From Chelydra serpentina (lineage: Eukaryota; Chordata; Testudines; Chelydridae), in the NCBI GenBank assembly GCA_037349315.1, contig JBAIAC010000033.1, positions 23,826,001 through 23,890,000 of the forward strand: 64,000 nt of DNA. Reading direction: 5' to 3'. Below the pieces are notes generated by a model. The model made no database searches. It saw only the letters and a list, made by a program, of their open reading frames with translations, and was not told the DNA's origin. The position numbers were made by a program, and so were the translations under genes. Every line of letters begins with the position of its first letter. The stretch's first letter is position 1. Of this stretch, positions 1 to 42,272 are shown piece after piece.

Positions 1-255
1 GGAGCATTTCCTCCCCATGGAGTTATTATTCCTTTCTGTGCTCGATAGTTTGCAAGCCCACAAGAGTGGAGCTGCTGGAGAGAAGAGACTGTGGGCGCTC
101 CATTTTTATTTTATTTCAATTATTTTGTCTGTCTTCTCCTGTAAGCTGGGCATCTGAGCAAAGCCTGGAGAAGTAGACTTCCGTTGGGTTAGGCTAAGGA
201 ACCCATGAGAATAGAAGACTGTGCTTTGGTGGGCCCCCTTAAACATTAAAGGAAC

Positions 256-917
256 TATAGTGGGGCAGCTGCCCCACTCCAGTAGGCAGGGGTTAAAAGC
301 AACCCTGGAGAGGGCTGTGGCTGGGAAAAGCAGTGAGAGCAGCTGAGTGAGTAGCTGACCACAGGTGTGGCTGGCTTAATCAGGCCACAGCTGGCCTGGA
401 TAAAAGGGCTGTGGGGCCAAAACCTGAAGGAGTCTCACTCTAGCCCTGGAGGGGGAAGGCCTGACTTGCCTGGGAGCAAGGTACCTGATGCAGAGCAGTG
501 CTGGGGAAGAGCAAAGGGAGATGGAGAGCTCCAGACTGGTAAACCCCCAGGCTGCAGGCCTTGGTGAAGGCCTACAAAGGTACTGGGGCTACAGAGGTGC
601 AGCCCGGGAATAGGCAGAGGCAGCTGGTCCAACCCCCTTACCAATGATGAGTGGCCATTACAGACTGCTATCTGCCCCCAGGGAAAGGGGGCTAGATGAT
701 GACTGGCAGTAGCCACTGAGGCAAGGTGGGCTTAAAAGAGGCAGGGGTTCCCCTGGGAGGAGAGACAGAGTGTGGGGGTACTACTGGGGCAGAACCCCAA
801 GGTCTGGGGCATCGGGGTCTGGGAGGGACACCAGTCAACAGAGGGTGCTCTGGAGTTGAGCTGATTCCCAGACAACCAGAAGGAGGTGCCATGCTGGTGA
901 GTCTTCGTGTTGCTACA
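256..917 (+). mobile_element. Solo LTR, family A copy 1 (target duplication GGAAC)
   Basis: A 662-bp element bounded by TATAG and GCTACA and flanked by exact 5-bp duplications GGAAC at 251-255 and 918-922. It contains a GGATAAAAGG TATA-like box near 400. Its body aligns along its length with the reverse complement of 13292-13956, for example CACAGGTGTGGCT, CTGCAGGCC and TGATGAGTGGC in the same order. No internal retroviral coding sequence remains, so this is a solo LTR. The start has decayed from the expected TGTAG to TATAG. Confidence 0.75.
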
Positions 918-1104
918 GGAACCTAATTCCAGGGAAAGTTTTTGCAAGTAAAGGGAAATCCTTTGGTAGGGAGGGTTAAACCATTGAGTCAGGGGTGGGG
1001 CGGGGATAGAACTTTGTCTTGTGGTAAACAGTCCCCTGCCGTGTCTACAACCCAAGCACTGCAGCTTTGGGCACCTTTTCTATTGTTGCTATATGCTTTT
1101 ATGA

Positions 1105-1455
1105 CAGTGGCTCTCAACCTTTCCACACTACTGTGCCCCTTTCAGGAGGCTGATTTGTCTTGCATACCCCCAAGTTTCACCTCACTTAAAATCTACTTGC
1201 TTACAAAATCAAACATAAAAATACAAAAGTGTCACAGCCACAGTATTACTGAAAAATTGCTTAATTTCTCATTTTTACCATATAATTATAAAATCTAATA
1301 TATTGTACTTGCATTTCAGTGTATAATCTATAGTGCAGTATAAACAAGTCATTGTCTGTTTGCAATTTTAGTTTGTACTGACTTCGCTAGTGCTTTTGTT
1401 GTAGGCTGTTGTAAAACTAAGCAACTATCTACATGACCTCTGCGTACCCCTCCCC
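1105..1455. mobile_element. hAT-like element, right end decayed
   Basis: Left end CAGTGGCTCTCAACCTTTCC is a typical hAT terminus. The body is AT-rich and the right side ends near GCGTACCCCTCCCC without a recognisable inverted end or duplication. Confidence 0.55.
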
Positions 1456-1684
1456 AGTTCAGAGCCCCTGCTTTATGAGATGAGTAGAGCAAAACTGGAC
1501 AGTCATCATCTAGCCCCCTTTCCCTGGGGCAGACGGCAGTCTGTAATGGCCACAATGTAGATGAGGTGGAGGGGGTTTTCTGGATGTACTTTGGTGTCAC
1601 CTAGCTGGCTGAAAGCACCAAGGACAATTGAGAGTGAACAGGGAAGTGTTATCAACCCCTTCACATAACACAGGAGCTAGGGAT

Positions 1685-2063
1685 CAACTCAATGAAATTA
1701 ATAGGCAGCAGGTTTCAAACAAACAAAAGGAAGGACTTCACCCAACACATGGTCAACCTGTGGAAATTGTTGCCAGGGGATGTTGTGAAGGCCAAAAAAT
1801 ATAACTGCTTTTTAAAAAAGTGTTAGATAAGGTCATAGAGCATAAGTCCATCAATGGCTGAGCCAAGATGGTCAGGGATGCAATCACATGCTCTGGGTGT
1901 CCTTAAATTTCTGACTGCCAGAAGCTGGGACTGGATGACGGGATGGATCACTCAAAATTGCCCAGTTCTGTTAATTCCCTCTGATGCATTTGGCACTGGC
2001 CACTGTTGGAAGATAGGATATGGGCTAGATAGACCATCGGCCATTAGCCAGACCATTCTTACG
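1685..2063 (+). mobile_element. CR1-like LINE 3' end fragment
   Basis: Contains the typical 3' CR1 string: CAGGTTTCAAACAAACAAA, AACCTGTGGAAATTGTTGCC, GGCACTGGCCACTGTTGG, ATGGGCTAGATAGACC and a CCATTCTTACGTTC end. Diverged from consensus, no usable ORF. Confidence 0.75.
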
Positions 2064-2879
2064 TTCACTGATGGTATTACCCCTACACTCGAGAAAACCG
2101 GAGCACAGCCCTGAGCACAGGCTGAACTGCAAGGAAACGCTCATGGTAAAAGACAACCTTTCTCGGGTAACAGCATGAGACTAAAACCGAGGCCTTCCCC
2201 ACTGGTGAGCATTAACGAGCTTGCGGGCTTTTCCATAGGAATTGAGGCATTGGCTTTTGATGTCCTGACAATTGTCTAAGACCCCCCAGTTCCAGCAGAG
2301 AGAGTGATCTGCACCTGTGGATCCCTGCTGTGGCTGGAGATTGTACCTTGCATGCCATTCTCTCTCCTCCTTCTTTACCCTGTGGAAGTCCTCTACAAGG
2401 CGGGGGAGGAAATAGGAGCAGGAGGTGTCTGCCAAAAACTCCACTTCCTCAGATCTGCACAGCAACAGTGTATGTTACTGCAGAGTACAGTCACTTAGCA
2501 CTGGCTTTACCAGCTCACATTCCGCAGTGAGGACAGGGACAAGTGCCACATGCAAACTTTGTCACCTCACTGTTGACCTTTCCCAGATCTAGAATGTATC
2601 TATAATGTACTTTCAGGGCACCCAGCTATAAACCTCCTCTACTGAAAACAGACCATTTATTACAGATCTGTTCTCCACCCTCAACCGGTTTCTTACCCAG
2701 GACAAAACGTTCTCTCTCAGCCCAGTCACGCCGTAGATTCCTGAAGAGCCTCATGCCAGGGATTTGAACAAAGAGGGTTTGAAAAGTTTAAGAAGTTATA
2801 TCTACTGCTGACTCCCAAAGAATTCCAGCAGCTTAGAGAGGCATATTTTTCCAGTAGAGAAGCTGGGCTGGTTCGTCAC

Positions 2880-3700
2880 CATATTATATTAGACTCAGGT
2901 GTTTTATACCTATCTTTAATTGCTTGTCAGCTAATTTACCTGCTACTGAAGCAAAGCTTATTGGTCTGGAATTCCCAGAATCAACCTTAGCAATTAAAAA
3001 AAATAATCAGAATGACACTGGCTGAGCTCTAGGTCTCTGCTAGAACAGCTGATTTAAATAGTAAAGCATGTGAGTCTGATTATGTGCAGCCCAAGGTAGT
3101 AGGGCAAAGATCATTTATGTCTAGATTTCAGGAGCAGCCCCCAGCATAAATTAGAGCAGCCCTGGGGTCTGTTTTCATTTATGGCAGCCTCATGAAGGCT
3201 GCCTGTGAACTGCTCTGCAGCCCAGTGTCCATGGCAGTATGCACTATGGACATGTAGCCTACTGCTCCCAGCACACCAGGGCTCCGCACTCCTTCTGCAC
3301 CAGAGGGATTCACTCCTGGGGCACCTGTACAGCCCCTATTCAGTGCTAGAGCAGTGTATAAGGTGTGGAGAATCTCTCCCTGTATTTCTGCCAGCAGTTC
3401 ATCCACTTAATCCTTTCAGAGTTCCTGGATTAGCCATCCCATCCTGGTGACTCTTTGGCATTCAAGCTATCAATCTAGGCAACACTAGGGCCCGAGGTGT
3501 TGCCTAGATTGATAGCTTGAATGCCAAAGAGTCACCAGGATGGGATGGCTAATCCAGGAACTCTGAAAGAGTTGCCTCCCCCTGTATGGCCTGCAAAAGA
3601 GTAACTCTGGGGCAGGTATCTCCCAATTATTCTCTGTGGTGAAGACTGATGCAAAGATTCCCTTATTCTCCTTGCTTGCTGTCGTGCTTTTGAGTGTCTC
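2880..3700 (-). mobile_element. Possible very old CR1/L2-like LINE relics
   Basis: Two islands, about 2880-2995 (CTACTGAAGCAAAGCTTATT) and 3630-3690 (GAAGACTGATGCAAAG), resemble antisense CR1/L2 reverse-transcriptase-region sequence. They are heavily decayed, and the 73-bp palindrome lies between them. Family assignment is uncertain. Confidence 0.35.
3413..3569. repeat. Perfect 73-bp inverted repeat with 11-bp spacer
   Basis: Arms 3413-3485 and 3497-3569 are exact reverse complements; the spacer is TAGGGCCCGAG. The sequence outside the arms shows no transposon ends or target duplications. It lies 0.4-0.6 kb downstream of the FAH poly(A) signal. Confidence 0.95.
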
Positions 3701-4016
3701 AACAATGAGTCCCCCACTTCCCACAGAAGGTTATTCTACAAGATCCCACCCCCATTCATGGTTCAAAATGTTCGGTCTACATTTTTTTGGGTAATGTAAT
3801 CCATCTACTCCTGTCTTGTACCATGCAAAGCTCCTCTTCTGACTCGTTGGTGTTTATATCTGTCAAGGTATTTGGAGAAAATCAGGTTGCCCCAGCTCAA
3901 ATGCTCACTACTAATGGACTCTGCATGAGGACTCTACTTACATCTATGGGGGCCTAACCAGGACAGTATTACAGTTGTAAGAAGGGGACACCAAAAGCAA
4001 CTGCATCATTACAATA

Positions 4017-4022
4017 TTTATT
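4017..4022 (-). terminator. FAH: FAH polyadenylation signal AATAAA
   Basis: AATAAA on the minus strand about 180 bp past the FAH stop, followed by a T/G-rich stretch near 3980-3995. This implies a short 3' UTR of about 200 bp, similar to the short 3' UTR of mammalian FAH. Confidence 0.75.
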
Positions 4023-4200
4023 GATAACAGTTAAACCACTTGGGAGACTCCAACCATTTATATAAAAAATACTAACTGGAAAACTGAATGCGCGCAGGCA
4101 TGCACACCCACGGATTTTAATTTCTTTATGTCCAAGAACAGTTACATCAGGAAGGTGGCTGGGCTTCTTTCCTTCCTGGAAAGTCACCTTGTGCAGGCAA

Positions 4201-37038
<32,838 letters not shown>

Positions 37039-37199
37039 TTTGAGTTCAGGGCAAGCTGTGGTGCAAACACAATCCTCGGCTACAGCCACACCAAGAGAGC
37101 CTCCACATGTTGCATTAGACAATGTGGATCTGTGGGGCCCACCCTCTCCTTCAGCCTCAAACCAACCAGAAGCCGCTCTCCAGCCCACTCCCTCCACCC

Positions 37200-37290
37200 C
37201 TGCTCCTGCCTGTAACCTAGATGGTTAATTAATGCCAGAGTTCTGCATGACTCAGCAGCAGAGGCCTCTGCACCATTAACCGTTTCTGGC
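37200..37290 (-). promoter_or_regulatory. Candidate FAH proximal promoter (HNF1-like site and TGACnnnGC element)
   Basis: Lies 160-250 bp upstream of the FAH start codon. GTTAATTAAT at 37224-37233 resembles the HNF1 half-site plus spacer, and a second GTTAAT (minus strand) lies near 37276. TGACTCAGC at 37248-37256 fits the AP-1 core TGACTCA and the NRF2 antioxidant-element core TGACnnnGC. FAH is a liver and kidney enzyme, so HNF1 sites would make sense. No clear TATA box is seen. Site function is inferred from motif match only. Confidence 0.4.
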
Positions 37291-37578
37291 TAGAGCCTCT
37301 GTGAGAGTATACGGTATGGTTCCTCAGGGGAAGACTGTTCCCCCTTCCTGAATCCTTGATTACTGGAAGAAGCTATAGCTGTGTGTCTGCTGGGCCAGGA
37401 GACATTTATTTCCCATCTGTGGAGGGCACCTGGCTGTAAAAGTGATAGTATCAATGGACCCTACAAGAACCTAGACAAAAGGATTCAGTGTAGTAGCCGT
37501 GTTAGTCTGTGTCAGCAAAAAGAAAACAAGAAAAATACCTGTGGCACCTTAGAGACTAACATTTATTTCAGCATAAGC

Positions 37579-37607
37579 TTTCGTGGGTTAAGAGCCCACT
37601 TCATCGG
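37579..37607 (-). ncRNA. Hammerhead-ribozyme-like motif, minus strand
   Basis: Minus strand reads CCGATGA, a perfect 5-bp stem GTGGG/CCCAC closed by CTCTTAA, then GAAA; downstream GC-TTAT-GC can form stem III. This is the hammerhead layout (box CUGANGA, stem II, GAAA, stem III). Box 1 has C for U, and the base after stem III is G where cleavage needs A, C or U, so self-cleavage is unlikely. Confidence 0.45.
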
Positions 37608-37734
37608 ATGCATGGAATGGAACATACAGTAATCAGATATTTAATTAGCCTCTTAACCTTGATAGACACTCCCACCTTTTCATGTTTCTCTGAATGTATA
37701 AATATCTGATTACTGTATGTTCCATTCCATGCAT

Positions 37735-37763
37735 CCGATGAAGTGGGTTCTTAACTCACGAAA
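37735..37763 (+). ncRNA. Hammerhead-ribozyme-like motif, plus strand
   Basis: CCGATGA, stem GTGGG/CTCAC (one G-U pair) with loop TTCTTAA, then GAAA and GC-TTAT-GC. Same two unfavourable core bases as the minus-strand partner. Confidence 0.45.
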
Positions 37764-38332
37764 GCTTATGCTGAAATAAATGTGTTAGTCTCTAAGGTGC
37801 CACAGGTATTTTTCTTGTTTTCTTTTTATAGACAAAAGGGGCAGCTCAGCTGTCAGCTCAGATACCATGGGGAGAGCGGATAGTTTTTATTTAGAATTTG
37901 TTCTGTTTGGAAGTTCCACAAGAACCCCATTTGGCTGATTCCATCTATAAAGCTTCAGCTGCTGAGGTGTGAATATCTGCAAACAGTGGCAAAGGACAGA
38001 AACACAACAACCTCACTATCCCATATCCTTCCCAACCCTCCTAGGTCCTTTTGGGAAAAACCTAGGCAAAAAAATTTAAAACCCAACACCACTGTTCTAC
38101 AGGTGGACACAAAGCTAAATGTAAAACCAGGACTTGTTAAAAAGAAAAAAGAATGGGGTAGGATGGGGGAGAAGATTCCTTTTCAGTAAAGATTTTGAGA
38201 CTCCTGGCTATCAAACCACAAAGCGGATTATCCTAGGATGATTTTGGTGGGGGGATGAGACTAGTTAAATGAACAAAGATTTGCTTGGATTTATTTTGAT
38301 TTGCTCTGCTCTTTAATGTGGCAATCGTAAGA

Positions 38333-38415
38333 TCAGACTCAACTACTTTAAATTGGCATAGCTTCATTGACTTCAATGGTGCTGTGCTAGTTTACATCAG
38401 CTGAGGCCTTGGCCC
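38333..38415. repeat. Short palindromic repeat (TAAATTGGCATAGC type)
   Basis: TAAATTGGCATAGCTTCATT pairs imperfectly with AATGGTGCTGTGCTAGTTTA around GACTTC. Related foldback half-copies are visible at 4676-4735 (AGTGTAAATTGGAGTAGC) and 21760-21805 (TGTAAATCAG...CTGATTTACA). Probably an old MITE-like family. Confidence 0.6.
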
Positions 38416-39036
38416 ATGTAATTTTAGGAATGTTCTTTGCATGGAAAAATTAGCTTCCAAGCAGTTATATGCTATGTTTATCATAGTATACCGTGAAATT
38501 TGAATACCTACATTATTACGGTAGCCGGCATTTATTGCTAAGCATTTCCACAGCTGATTTGATTTTATCTATGCCAAAACAAAAGCCCTAGTTAAAGCAT
38601 TAAGTTTTGAAAATGTGTTTCATTGAAACACACTTAATACCCCTCCAGAATTAGGATTTCTTATAGCATCACATTTAATGATGCAACAGATGCACCGGTA
38701 TAAAGGGAATTAAATGCTCATCCGCGAGCATCAGGCAGACCATCTACTAGGAAGTGAAGCATCAATGGTCATACTGCTGTCATTAAGTGCAGCAAGAGTC
38801 AAATCAAGCTCCAGTGTGATGTGCTATTTCTATTTTAGTGCATTAAAAGTAAATTGTGAAGGATGTTGTCCAAAGTCTATTCATTGTATACAATGCACTT
38901 AACTCCTAGAGGAATTTTTGTAAGCTTGAAAGACAATGAGAGCATGCCCCCAACAGCCAGGCTGCAGACTTATTTCGTTGGTTCAAAATGGATTTGCACG
39001 GAGGAGGAATTGGATAAGATCAATACCCGTCTCTTC

Positions 39037-39052
39037 CCCCCCCCCCCCCCCC
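39037..39052 (+). repeat. C16 homopolymer
   Basis: Sixteen C in the ZFAND6-FAH intergenic DNA. Length in the assembly should be treated with caution. Confidence 0.9.
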
Positions 39053-40418
39053 AATCTGATTTTAGAATAGCAACATTTTAAGTTCTAGTTTCCTCCTGCT
39101 TAAGGGTGGTAGTTCCCAATATGTGTGGTAGGGGGCACAATCTTTCCTGCTGCATGTCATAAGTGCAGAACCAGGTGGCAAAGGGAGCCTCAGAACTCCA
39201 AAGGGCAGCTGCTTTCCCTGCACTTGTTTCCCTCCTCACTCAGGGATATCAGCCTTACTCCTGCTCCTCCCTCCTCCATGGAGCAGAGAGGCAGCAGTTC
39301 CCTTTAAGCCAACCAGCTTCTCCTTATGCAGGTTGTGCCTGTTCTCTGGTCAGTCCTGCAGCAGCACAAACACACCAATGGGTCGCGGTGTTAAATATGT
39401 AGTAGAGATGGAGGAAGAGAAAGGAAGCTGTGGGGGAAGAAATAGAAAGATGAATGAAGGGAGGGACTAACAGTGGGGGGGAGGAAGAAGATAAGGGAGA
39501 GGGGTCAAAAACTTGAGAAGGAAGATGCAGATAGGAGGAAGGGAACTGGGTGAACGGGTAGTGGGGGAGGGTAAAAATGGTAAGCAAAACCTGTAAAAAC
39601 ATAAAAGACAAGGAAAAATACAAGAATCAAGGAAGATGTGACTACCATGACATGCCATTGCATGACATATGGATGCACTGTTCACAAACATCATAAATGA
39701 GGATCTTCTTTAACCCCAAAAGACTGGGGGACCACTGAAATATCTTGATTTGCAAGACCTTGATTCATGGCTGCGCCCCATGTTCCATAGCCAAGGAGTC
39801 CTTAGGAGTGCATGATTCAAAATCCATATCTGATTTTCAAAGTTAAAACTTCCACGATGTGTTCCTGCAGGTACAAAATGGTTTCCTCTGTCATCTGAAG
39901 TTGCAGATTACCTCACATGCTACCTGATGTAGTAAGACCCTTTTTGCAGTGCAATGTACGGTACTTATCTGGTAATTGTCAGCCATCACTTTTCCTGCAG
40001 GGTTCAGAATTTTAAAGGATGCATTCAGCATTGATTAAAGAAAATTAACATTTTAAATAACAGTCAAAATCCTGAATGGCTTTTGTCATTAAGCAAAAGA
40101 TGCAACTGCACACAATCTCACTTGTTCCACAAATATTTGAAAGCTGTTTAATCAGAAGAAAGAGTCACCAAGAGAAATGTAAACTGAGGATCAGATCCAG
40201 AGAGGAATTTGAGTCCTATGTGTAAGTTTCGTAAAGAATCCAATGCGGGGTGAGCTTACATGTGCAGTTACAAAAAAGTCACATACATTGTTCTAGCTAT
40301 AGCACATAGCCTTTAAACAGACATTGGTGATTAGGTGGGTGTGAACATCTGTGGGCAGAGGGACTATCCAGGACTTGACAAGGAAGGCAGCTATGAGTCA
40401 CAGAACAACTGCAAGGTG

Positions 40419-40581
40419 GCCTTGTCTACACTGCCACTTTACAGCACCGCAACTTTCTTGCTCGGGGGTGTGAAAAAACACCCCCCCCCCCCGAGAGTTG
40501 TCCTCCGAGCACTGGTAGCTACTCCCCCTCGTGGGGGTGGTGCCACGATTACACAGACACATTGCTAGTGAAGACATACCC
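40419..40581. mobile_element. Short MITE with GTCTACACTGCCACTTTACAG-type left end
   Basis: Left end GGCCTTGTCTACACTGCCAC, right end CTAGTGAAGACATACCCTG as a degenerate inverted repeat. The interior has a foldback around a C12 run (GGGGGTG...CACCCCCC). No clear target duplication. It lies between FAH and ZFAND6. Confidence 0.5.
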
Positions 40582-41330
40582 TGAGTGAGAGAAGTTGATT
40601 CACAAACCACCAGGTCTGTTAAATGGACACTAAATTTGAAACTCTGCCTAAGGGTTTTCTAACCTTTGTATAGTGTAGATCACATCTTAATGGAGAAATT
40701 GTCTCAAGGGCCAGCTCTCCCAATCAGAACTGCACAGACCAAATCCCCTAACATATGTTAAATCATGACACATTAACAACAGCTACAGCAATTGTTTACA
40801 TGGAAAAATGACAATATATGTTTCACTACTTTGAATGCAATTTAGCAGACTGAAATCGGGAGGAGCCATCATCCTGTGACTGCCTGGTTCTCCAAGCCAG
40901 AAGTGGCTCCCAACAACTGCAATGTTGGAACCTCTGATCCAGTCAATTTCAAGAGGCTAGATGAAAAACAATGTCACGTGCCTCACTTGCCCCAGAGTTC
41001 CCTGCCACCTTTATGATCACATTTGCCTGTTTTAAAGTGCATTTTTATGTCTTGTTGCTGTACAAAACACAAGTGGGGAGAAAAAAAAATCACTGACTAT
41101 ATACAAAGTGTTTTCAAATGCACAGGTTAAGAATGACGATAATGACTTTATTCCCTCCAGTCTTTCAATAAGTAGGTGTTACTTGTAACAGTAGGTAAAA
41201 TAAATTCAGATAAAAGTTGACTGAATTGTTATTCAGATCCACAAGGGTATCAGAATGCATTGTACCTGGAAAAAGCAATCAGTGTGACAGATAACCGTGA
41301 TCAACACAAAATACTCCAATTTTTTAAAAT

Positions 41331-41336
41331 TTTATT
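41331..41336 (-). terminator. ZFAND6: Candidate ZFAND6 polyadenylation signal AATAAA
   Basis: AATAAA on the minus strand about 790 bp past the stop codon, with a T/G-rich TTTTGTGTTG just beyond it. This is the best placed of several TTTATT matches in the AT-rich 41140-42100 stretch, so the 3' UTR is read as 42123 to about 41310. Confidence 0.55.
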
Positions 41337-41481
41337 TAATCAAAGTTAAGACGTGGATAAACATAAATACAGCACAGTTACTTCAGATCATTCTTCATAT
41401 TTGTGTACATACAGACTGATGAATGTAATCCCAGTGAAACCTTCAGTCAGCAATGAAGTGCATACTAGCCTACCCCATCCC

Positions 41482-41501
41482 CACACACACACACACACAC
41501 A
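41482..41501 (+). repeat. (CA)n microsatellite in probable ZFAND6 3' UTR
   Basis: Ten CA units about 150 bp upstream (in transcript sense) of the candidate poly(A) signal, so probably transcribed as (UG)n. Confidence 0.85.
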
Positions 41502-42123
41502 AAACCAAAATCTAATTTTTTTTAAAAAAAACCACACAAACTTATAATCTCAGCACACACTCTCTCATTACAAATGATTCATACATAAATAGGTAGTGGG
41601 TGCAAACAAGCTAATATGCTAACATGTATAACCTTTCTTGTTAATGAAAACCAGAAGCAGCCATAATGATTAAAATACATTCAGTTACTGATAACTAGTT
41701 GTGCCATGAGGCATTACCAAAAAAGAAATTGTGCTGCAGAGAAAAGCTATATACAACAAGAAAATAAACTGCAAAGTTAATGCATGCATGTTTTGTACTG
41801 GAAAAGCACAGCCCTCCCATGTTTTCTCCATGTTTGTTATAAAAGCCCTCTGCACTCAACTAAAATTAAAATGATCTTAAAAGGATAATACTTGTAAAGT
41901 TTACTTAAGTCTTCAGCCACAGAAAACTGCAATGAAAATAAATGTTCAGAGTCATTTTCAAAACAAAAACAAAACAAAACAAATCTATTCTTCTGATGAC
42001 ATGCATGATTAAAAGGTCTAGGCAAGATACACTGCTCTACATTCCAGATGACTAAGGAAAAAGCTCAAGTCAATTTAATCTGCAGATGGTCAGGGGATTT
42101 TATATTCCAGCAGAAGTAGCAGT

Positions 42124-42272
42124 TCAGATCTTCTGAATCTTTTCCCCAACAACTACAGGATTTTCTTTCCTGATTTTCTCAGCAGCATCAGCTTTGTAAT
42201 TGTAAGAACAACTGTGTACATCTGAATAACGGTGCACACCACAGTAAACGTTTCCACACCGGCATTCAAACC
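42124..42272 (-). CDS. ZFAND6: ZFAND6 coding exon 5 and stop (residues 161-209)
   Basis: 149 coding nt, acceptor TTTGCAG|GG. Encodes [20 protein letters not shown] and the remaining AN1 ligands C164, C166, C171, H174, H180 and C182, then the conserved basic tail ending QKI. TGA at 42126-42124. Despite being short it is highly conserved with mammals. Confidence 0.97.

Larger units (their letters stand above)
918..4000. other. Sequence downstream of FAH, no gene recognised
   Basis: Holds the hAT-like piece at 1105, CR1 3' fragment at 1685, old LINE relics and the 73-bp palindrome. 2064-2880 and 3700-4000 show nothing recognisable. The next gene in the human order (towards ARNT2) is not reached. 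Confidence 0.7.
37517..37827. repeat. 127/129-bp inverted repeat made of two head-to-head Penelope-like tails
   Basis: Left arm 37517-37643, right arm 37699-37827, 55-bp spacer. The arms differ by about two substitutions and one 2-bp indel. Each arm carries AAAGCTTATGCTGAAATAAA and TTAGTCTCTAAGGTGCCACA, a repeat widespread in reptile genomes that I assign to Penelope-like retroelements. The left arm alone continues outward into GTAGCCGTGTTAGTCTG (37490-37507). It lies 0.48-0.79 kb upstream of the FAH start codon. Confidence 0.8.
37830..41330. other. ZFAND6-FAH intergenic DNA
   Basis: About 3.5 kb with one short MITE (40419) and a foldback (38333). 39000-39700 has purine-rich GGGAAGGAGG sequence on the plus strand. 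No coding exon, tRNA or conserved ncRNA is recognised. Confidence 0.7.

Noticed and set aside
37579..37763. Active self-cleaving ribozymes
   Set aside because: Both copies have C for U in the first core box and G at the position that must be A, C or U for cleavage; called hammerhead-like only.
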